Shown: piece after piece, positions 6,364 to 10,562 of the stretch
How positions within the stretch are numbered: position 1 is the stretch's first letter
How the letters are laid out: every line of letters starts with the position of its first letter
NCBI GenBank assembly: GCA_025966255.1
Contig: JAOPVG010000057.1
Coordinates: forward strand, 1 to 10,562
Direction: 5' to 3'
Origin: Jatrophihabitans sp.
Lineage (GTDB): Bacteria > Actinomycetota > Actinomycetes > Mycobacteriales > Jatrophihabitantaceae
Length of the DNA: 10,562 nucleotides
Notes under the pieces: model-generated
What the model saw: only the letters and a program-made list of their open reading frames with translations
Told to the model about the DNA's origin: nothing
The model's database searches: none
Made by a program: the position numbers and the translations under genes

Positions 6364-6569
6364 ACCTCGCCATTGATCGGACGCGGTGCGACGCGCACGG
6401 CCTGTGCCACGCTCTGCTTCCCGGACGAATCGACGTCGACGAGTGGGGCTTTCCGGTCCTTCGCGACGTGATCGTCCCGGCGGGCGGGCAGCCAGCCGTG
6501 CGGCGCGCGGTCGCGGCCTGTCCCTCCCTGGCGCTGTACCTCACCAACCCGCCGCCCATCACCCGATGA
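6360..6569 (+). CDS. Small ferredoxin, probable [3Fe-4S] type
   Basis: This 69-residue ferredoxin has C10, H13 and C16 in CDAHGLC and C54-P55 near the C-terminus. C-x-x-[H or other]-x-x-C ... C-P, with the second Cys missing, is the pattern of single-cluster [3Fe-4S] ferredoxins that serve as electron carriers in actinobacteria, for example next to cytochromes P450. No P450 is present here. Its place between the NuoF-like gene and the glycosyltransferases, directly coupled to the former, points to electron shuttling from the NuoF-like protein to the di-heme membrane protein. The start is the ATG at 6360 (ATGA overlap), with CGGAG seven bases upstream. The cytosolic location is inferred from the absence of a signal peptide. 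Confidence 0.9.
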   Translation: MNLAIDRTRCDAHGLCHALLPGRIDVDEWGFPVLRDVIVPAGGQPAVRRAVAACPSLALYLTNPPPITR

Positions 6570-7837
6570 CGTCGGTCAAGGGCATCCCCATGACCGCGCT
6601 CGCCGACCGCGCCGGGCCCGTGGGGCCAGCACCCACGGTCGACGTCGAGATCGTCGTCCCCGTCTTCAACGAGCAGTCCGACCTCGAGCCCAGCGTCCGG
6701 CGCCTGCACGACTTCCTGCGCACCGACTTCCCGTTCCAGGCGATCATCACGATCGCCGACAACGCCAGCACCGACGACACCTGGGCGCAGGCGACCCGAC
6801 TGGCCGACGAGCTCGAGGGCGTGCGGGCGGTCCACCTGGACGCCAAGGGTCGCGGCCGCGCCTTGAAGCACGTGTGGACGGCGAGCACCGCTCGCGTCGT
6901 CGCCTACATGGACGTCGATCTGTCCACCGATCTCGCCGCGCTGCTGCCGCTGGTCGCCCCATTGATGTCCGGACACAGCGATGTCGCGATCGGTTCGCGC
7001 CTGTCGCGCTCGTCGCGGGTCGTCCGCGGCCCGAAGCGCGAGTTCATCTCGCGCAGCTATAACCTTCTGCTCCGGACGACGCTGCACACCGGCTTCTCCG
7101 ACGCGCAGTGCGGCTTCAAAGCGATGCGCACCGAGTGCGCGCGCATGCTGCTGCCACACGTCCAGGACAAGTCCTGGTTCTTCGACACCGAGCTGCTCGT
7201 CCTCGCCGAGCGCAGCGGCATGCGTATCGCCGAGGTGCCCGTCGACTGGGTGGACGACCCGGACAGCCGCGTCGACATCGCGTCCACCGCGATGGCCGAC
7301 CTGCGCGGGATCGCCCGGGTGGGGCGGGCCCTGCTGCGCGGCGACCTGCCGTTGAGCGAGCTGCGTCAGGCCGTCGGACGCTCGGAGGTGATGGTGCCAG
7401 GCGTACCCGCGAAGCTGACGTGGCAGGCGTTGCGCTTCGGGCTGATCGGCGTGTTCAGCACGCTGGCCTACCTGGTGCTGTTCCTGATCGCGCGTCCTTC
7501 CCTGGGGGCGCAGGCGGCCAACCTCGTCGCATTGCTGATCACGGCCGTGGCCAACACCGCCGCGAACCGGCGGTTCACCTTCGGGGTGCGCGGGCCGGGC
7601 GCAGGCAAGCATCAGCTCCAGGGGCTTGTGGTCTTCGCGCTGGGTCTGGGGCTCACCAGTGGCTCGCTCTGGCTGCTGGCGCAGGCGGCCCCGCAGGCCG
7701 GGCCGACGCTGGAATTGAGTGCCCTGATCCTCGCCAACCTGATCGCTACGGCGGTGCGGTTCGTCCTGCTGCGCGAGTGGGTGTTCGGCCGTCGCGGCCT
7801 GGCTGTTTGCGACCACACGAAGGTACCGACGCCATGA
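6566..7837 (+). CDS. GT2 glycosyltransferase fused to GtrA-like membrane domain (polyprenyl-phosphate sugar synthase type)
   Basis: This 423-residue protein has two parts. The cytoplasmic GT-A domain (about 25-260) resembles dolichol-phosphate mannose synthase, with VPVFNEQ (31-37), DNASTDDT (65-72), the D116-V-D118 metal motif, SDAQCGFKAMR (178-188) and FFDTELL (205-211). A four-helix GtrA-like domain follows (about 287-408), with ANRRFTF (333-339) and a closing RFVLLREWVF (398-407). The family loads a sugar from a nucleotide donor onto polyprenyl phosphate. GtrA proteins are linked to moving that lipid-sugar across the membrane. The product probably feeds the GT39 enzyme encoded next, which is ATGA-coupled. 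Two starts are possible. ATG 6566 continues the ATGA pattern but lacks a Shine-Dalgarno sequence; ATG 6590 has AAGGG at good spacing and removes eight residues. The sugar is not predictable. Confidence 0.92.
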   Translation: MTSVKGIPMTALADRAGPVGPAPTVDVEIVVPVFNEQSDLEPSVRRLHDFLRTDFPFQAIITIADNASTDDTWAQATRLADELEGVRAVHLDAKGRGRALKHVWTASTARVVAYMDVDLSTDLAALLPLVAPLMSGHSDVAIGSRLSRSSRVVRGPKREFISRSYNLLLRTTLHTGFSDAQCGFKAMRTECARMLLPHVQDKSWFFDTELLVLAERSGMRIAEVPVDWVDDPDSRVDIASTAMADLRGIARVGRALLRGDLPLSELRQAVGRSEVMVPGVPAKLTWQALRFGLIGVFSTLAYLVLFLIARPSLGAQAANLVALLITAVANTAANRRFTFGVRGPGAGKHQLQGLVVFALGLGLTSGSLWLLAQAAPQAGPTLELSALILANLIATAVRFVLLREWVFGRRGLAVCDHTKVPTP

Positions 7838-9894
7838 GCAACTCGCTGACCACGAACTCGACCACCGAGCCCGCGATCGGCGGCGTTGGCGCCGACGGGT
7901 CCGATACCCCGCCCGAGTCACCCGACAACCCACCAACCAAGATGACGAAGTGGCGGGATCGGACCCCGCTCGCCGGCCTGCTGCTCGGCACCGCGCTGCT
8001 GTACCTGATCGGGCTGTCCGCATCCGGCTGGGCCAACCAGTACTACTCGGCCGCGGCGCAGGCCGGCAGTCAGAGCTGGAAGTCGTTCCTGTTCGGGTCA
8101 CTCGATTCGTCGAACTTCATCACCGTCGACAAGCCGCCCGCATCGCTGTGGGTCATGGACATCTCGGTGAAGATCTTCGGCGCCAACTCGTGGGCGATCC
8201 TGGTGCCGCAGGCCGTCGAGGGCGTGGCTGCGGTCGCAGTGCTCTACGCGGCGGTGCGACGGGTCAGCGGCCCCACCGCCGGCCTGCTCGCCGGCGCAGC
8301 GCTGGCCACGACGCCGATCGCCACGTTGATGTTCCGGTTCAACAATCCGGACGCTCTGCTCGTCCTGCTCATGACCGCCGCGGCCTACGCGACGGTGCGC
8401 GCAATTGAAGCAGCGCGCCCGCGGTGGCTGATGCTGGCCGGCGCGCTCATCGGCTTCGCGTTCCTCGCCAAGATGTTGCAGGGCCTACTCGTGCTGCCGG
8501 CCTTCGCTATCGCTTATCTCGTAGCGGCGCCCACCGGATTGCGCCGGCGCATCCTGCACGTCCTGGCCGCGGGCGCCGCGATGGTGGTGGCGGCCGGCTG
8601 GTGGGTGGCGCTCGTCCAACTCTGGCCGGCCGGGTCGCGTCCTTATATCGGCGGCTCGACCAACAACAGCGTGCTGGACCTCATCTTCGGCTATAACGGC
8701 TTCGGTCGGCTCACCGGCGGGGACAACAACGGCAGCGTCGGCGGACCGGGCGGCGGCACCGGTGGCGGCTTCTCCTCCGGCTCCACCGGGCTGTTGCGTC
8801 TGTTCGGCACCGACATGGGTTCGCAGATCAGTTGGCTGTTGCCAACCGCGCTGGTCGCCATCGTCGCGCTGGCTTGGCGCACGTGGGGACGGTCGCGCAC
8901 CGATGCGCTTCGCGCCAGCGTGATCGTGTGGGGCGGCTGGTTGATCGTCACCGGCCTGCTGTTCAGTTTCGCGAGCGGCATCATCCACCCCTATTACACG
9001 GTGGCGCTCGCACCGGCGATTGCCGCGCTGGTCGGGATCGGCGTGGCCGAGATGTGGCGGGCGCGGTCGAGCGCCGTGGCGCGGTCGACGCTCGCCGCGC
9101 TCGTGGCGGTCGGCGCGCTGTGGACGTACGTCCTGCTGGGCCGCGTGTCGTGGCACCCGGAGCTGCGGTGGATCGTGCTGCTCACCGGTGGTCTGGCGAC
9201 GGTCGGGATCATCGTCGGCCGCCGGGTGAAGGCGGTGATCGTGGCGCCGCTCGTCGTCGTGACGCTGCTCATCGCTCCGCTCGCCTACTCGATCCAGACG
9301 GCGGCGAGCCCGCACGCCGGTGCGATACCGACAGCCGGACCGGCGACCGGCCGGGGCTTCGGCTTTGGTGGTCGGCCGGGCGGAGCTCCGGGCGGCGGCG
9401 CCGGACTGGGCGGACGTGGTGGCCTGGGCGGCGGAACACCGCCGGCGGGCGCAGCCGGACCAGGCGGTCAAGCTGTCGTGCCGGGACAGGCGGGCGCTCG
9501 ACACTTCGGCGGCGGCGGCGGCGCGCGGGGTGGACTCGGCGGCGGGGCAACGGTGAGCTCCGCGTTGAGCGCGGCGCTGAAGACCAACGCGTCGCGCTAC
9601 ACCTGGGTCGCGGCAACCACCGGTGACAACAGTGCGGCGTCCCTGGAGCTCGCGACCGGTCAGGCGGTCATGTCGCTCGGCGGGTACAACGGCACTGATC
9701 CGGCGATCACGGTGTCCGCGTTCCAGCAGCTGGTCGCCGCGGGGCAGGTGCACTACTACGTGGCCGACCCGCAGGGCTTCATCGGATCGACCGCCGCGAA
9801 CACGTCGACCGCGTACGCGATCCAGCAGTGGGTGACGAACAACTTCACCGCCACCACCATCGGCGGCACGACCGTCTACGACCTGACGAAATAG
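7834..9894 (+). CDS. GT39/YkcB-like polytopic membrane glycosyltransferase with Gly-rich linker
   Basis: This is a 686-residue GT-C-type glycosyltransferase of the PMT/ArnT superfamily. A polar N-terminal tail (1-42) precedes the first helix. The first extracytoplasmic loop carries VDKPPASLWV (98-107), the D-K-P-P region typical of this group, with RFNNPDALL (168-176) further on. About ten or more helices fill residues 45-490, including FASGIIHPYYTVALAPA (379-395). Two Gly-rich segments stand out: 295-316 in a loop and about 502-571 after the last helix. The C-terminal part (572-686) is a soluble, probably extracytoplasmic domain (TWVAATTGDNSAASLELATG, then a VHYYVADP strand). Such enzymes move a sugar from a polyprenyl-phosphate donor to an acceptor outside the membrane. 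GAAGG lies about 10 nt before the ATG, and the start overlaps the previous gene by ATGA. The acceptor is unknown; exported protein or envelope glycan are both possible. Confidence 0.92.
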   Translation: MSNSLTTNSTTEPAIGGVGADGSDTPPESPDNPPTKMTKWRDRTPLAGLLLGTALLYLIGLSASGWANQYYSAAAQAGSQSWKSFLFGSLDSSNFITVDKPPASLWVMDISVKIFGANSWAILVPQAVEGVAAVAVLYAAVRRVSGPTAGLLAGAALATTPIATLMFRFNNPDALLVLLMTAAAYATVRAIEAARPRWLMLAGALIGFAFLAKMLQGLLVLPAFAIAYLVAAPTGLRRRILHVLAAGAAMVVAAGWWVALVQLWPAGSRPYIGGSTNNSVLDLIFGYNGFGRLTGGDNNGSVGGPGGGTGGGFSSGSTGLLRLFGTDMGSQISWLLPTALVAIVALAWRTWGRSRTDALRASVIVWGGWLIVTGLLFSFASGIIHPYYTVALAPAIAALVGIGVAEMWRARSSAVARSTLAALVAVGALWTYVLLGRVSWHPELRWIVLLTGGLATVGIIVGRRVKAVIVAPLVVVTLLIAPLAYSIQTAASPHAGAIPTAGPATGRGFGFGGRPGGAPGGGAGLGGRGGLGGGTPPAGAAGPGGQAVVPGQAGARHFGGGGGARGGLGGGATVSSALSAALKTNASRYTWVAATTGDNSAASLELATGQAVMSLGGYNGTDPAITVSAFQQLVAAGQVHYYVADPQGFIGSTAANTSTAYAIQQWVTNNFTATTIGGTTVYDLTK

Positions 9895-9906
9895 CGAGCG
9901 ACCCAG

Positions 9907-9935
9907 CCGACGACCCCCCGGGAGAGGGGCGGTTC
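9907..9935. terminator. Candidate bidirectional terminator between convergent genes
   Basis: In the 50-bp convergent gap, CCCC (9914-9917) can pair with GGGG (9926-9929), flanked by CCG/CGG that could extend the stem around a bulge. There is no T-run on either side, so intrinsic termination would be weak. The position between two converging stop codons is the main support. Confidence 0.3.
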
Positions 9936-9944
9936 TGCCGTGAG

Positions 9945-10562
9945 TTAGCTCAACCCGGCGTAGGAGTGCAGGCCGCTGACGATCAGGTTCACGATCAGGA
10001 AGTTGAACGTGATCGCGAAGAAGCCGGTCAGGTTCACCCAGGCGGCGGCGCGACCCTTCCAGCCGGCGGTGGCGCGCGCGTGCAGGTAGCAGGCGTAGAC
10101 GACCCAGACGATGAAGGCCCAGGTCTCCTTCGGGTCCCAGCCCCAGTACCGGCCCCACGCGGCCTCGGCCCAGATCGCGCCGCAGATGATCGCCACTGTG
10201 TACAGCGGGAAGGAGAACGCGACGACGCGGTACGCGGCCTTGTCGAGCGTCTCCGCCGATGGCAGTCGCTCGGCGAGATTGCCCAACGCACCGCGGCGAT
10301 AGTCGGGCTTGAGGCTCACCCGGTCGTAGCGCTGCTTGGCCAGGAACAGGACGGTCAGCACGGCGCTCGTCATCAACGCGCCTTCGGCGACCGACACCAG
10401 CGTCACATGGATGGCCAGCCAGTACGACTGCAGCGCGGGCACCAGCGGCTGCGCCCGCGAGTACAGCACCGTCCCGGCCAGGAACATCATCAGGATGACG
10501 GGCAGCAGGATGAAGCCACCCAGGTGCCGGATCTGTGGCGCCTTCCACATCACGGCCACGAA
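9945..10562 (-). CDS. ccsB: CcsB/CcsA-type cytochrome c biogenesis protein (partial, N-terminus outside window)
   Basis: The gene reads leftward and enters from beyond the right edge. About 205 C-terminal residues are visible, ending at TAA (9945-9947), of a family usually around 300 residues or more. The frame continues through the last bases (FVAVMWK), so the Met near 10559 is not its start. The Trp-rich heme-handling motif WGRYWGWDPKETW is plain (WGWDPKETW at 10119-10145), followed by YACYLHAR. His residues in LAIHVTLVS and in the C-terminal GLHSYAG are the sort of conserved heme ligands known in this family. Several hydrophobic helices alternate with short loops. CcsB/CcsA works with ResB/Ccs1 in system II to move heme out and attach it to apocytochrome c. 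It is convergent with the operon and not part of it. Confidence 0.95.
   Translation of the reverse strand, partial: FVAVMWKAPQIRHLGGFILLPVILMMFLAGTVLYSRAQPLVPALQSYWLAIHVTLVSVAEGALMTSAVLTVLFLAKQRYDRVSLKPDYRRGALGNLAERLPSAETLDKAAYRVVAFSFPLYTVAIICGAIWAEAAWGRYWGWDPKETWAFIVWVVYACYLHARATAGWKGRAAAWVNLTGFFAITFNFLIVNLIVSGLHSYAGLS

Noticed and set aside
6068..8101. Long minus-strand open frame of 677 codons opposite the NuoF-like to GT39 genes
   Set aside because: It lies antisense to four well-recognised genes and its translation is Arg/Gly/Ala-rich with no motif. Long antisense frames are expected in DNA this GC-rich.
8485..10548. Minus-strand open frame of 687 codons across the GT39 and ccsB genes
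   Set aside because: It overlaps ccsB in another frame and the GT39 gene in antisense; low-complexity translation, no family resemblance.
1..10562. tRNA, rRNA, CRISPR array, insertion sequence or attachment site
   Set aside because: I saw no regularly spaced repeats, transposase motifs, terminal inverted repeats or tRNA-like folds. Nearly all of the window is accounted for by protein genes.

Overview
The DNA is very GC-rich, with strong G/C bias at third codon positions, actinobacterial-type gene families and what look like leaderless promoters. It most likely comes from a high-GC actinobacterium. I cannot place it below phylum level from the sequence alone.

Layout. On the left (1-1048, minus) is the 5' part of a UbiD-family prenylated-FMN decarboxylase, probably for menaquinone synthesis. 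A 42-bp divergent gap separates it from an OmpR-type two-component pair on the plus strand: response regulator 1091-1792 and sensor kinase 1811-3166. After a 113-bp gap with candidate control elements comes a block of seven plus-strand genes (3280-9894). They are a Ser/Thr-rich membrane-anchored small protein, an ApbE-type FMN transferase, a five-helix di-heme ferric-reductase-like membrane protein, a NuoF-like flavin/Fe-S protein, a [3Fe-4S]-type ferredoxin, a GT2-GtrA fusion and a large GT39/YkcB-like membrane glycosyltransferase. All six junctions in this block are 4-nt ATGA overlaps. On the right (9945-10562, minus) is the C-terminal part of a CcsB/CcsA-type cytochrome c biogenesis protein, convergent with the operon across a 50-bp gap with a GC hairpin.

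How it may work. The middle genes look like a split transmembrane electron-transfer chain: reduced nucleotide or another donor to the NuoF-like protein, then ferredoxin, then the di-heme membrane protein, then an extracytoplasmic acceptor. ApbE implies that some acceptor carries covalent FMN, yet no intact FMN-binding domain is encoded here. The only candidate, the small protein, carries a degenerate VSGAN in place of the usual SGAT-type site. The last two genes form a lipid-linked sugar pathway (polyprenyl-phosphate sugar synthase, GtrA membrane domain, GT-C transferase). It could glycosylate an exported protein, and the Ser/Thr-rich ectodomain made from the first gene is an obvious candidate substrate. 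The adjacent two-component system is the natural candidate regulator. Flanking menaquinone and cytochrome c biogenesis genes put the cassette in a respiratory neighbourhood.

The enzyme families are well supported. The electron route, the glycosylation substrate and the regulation are inference.
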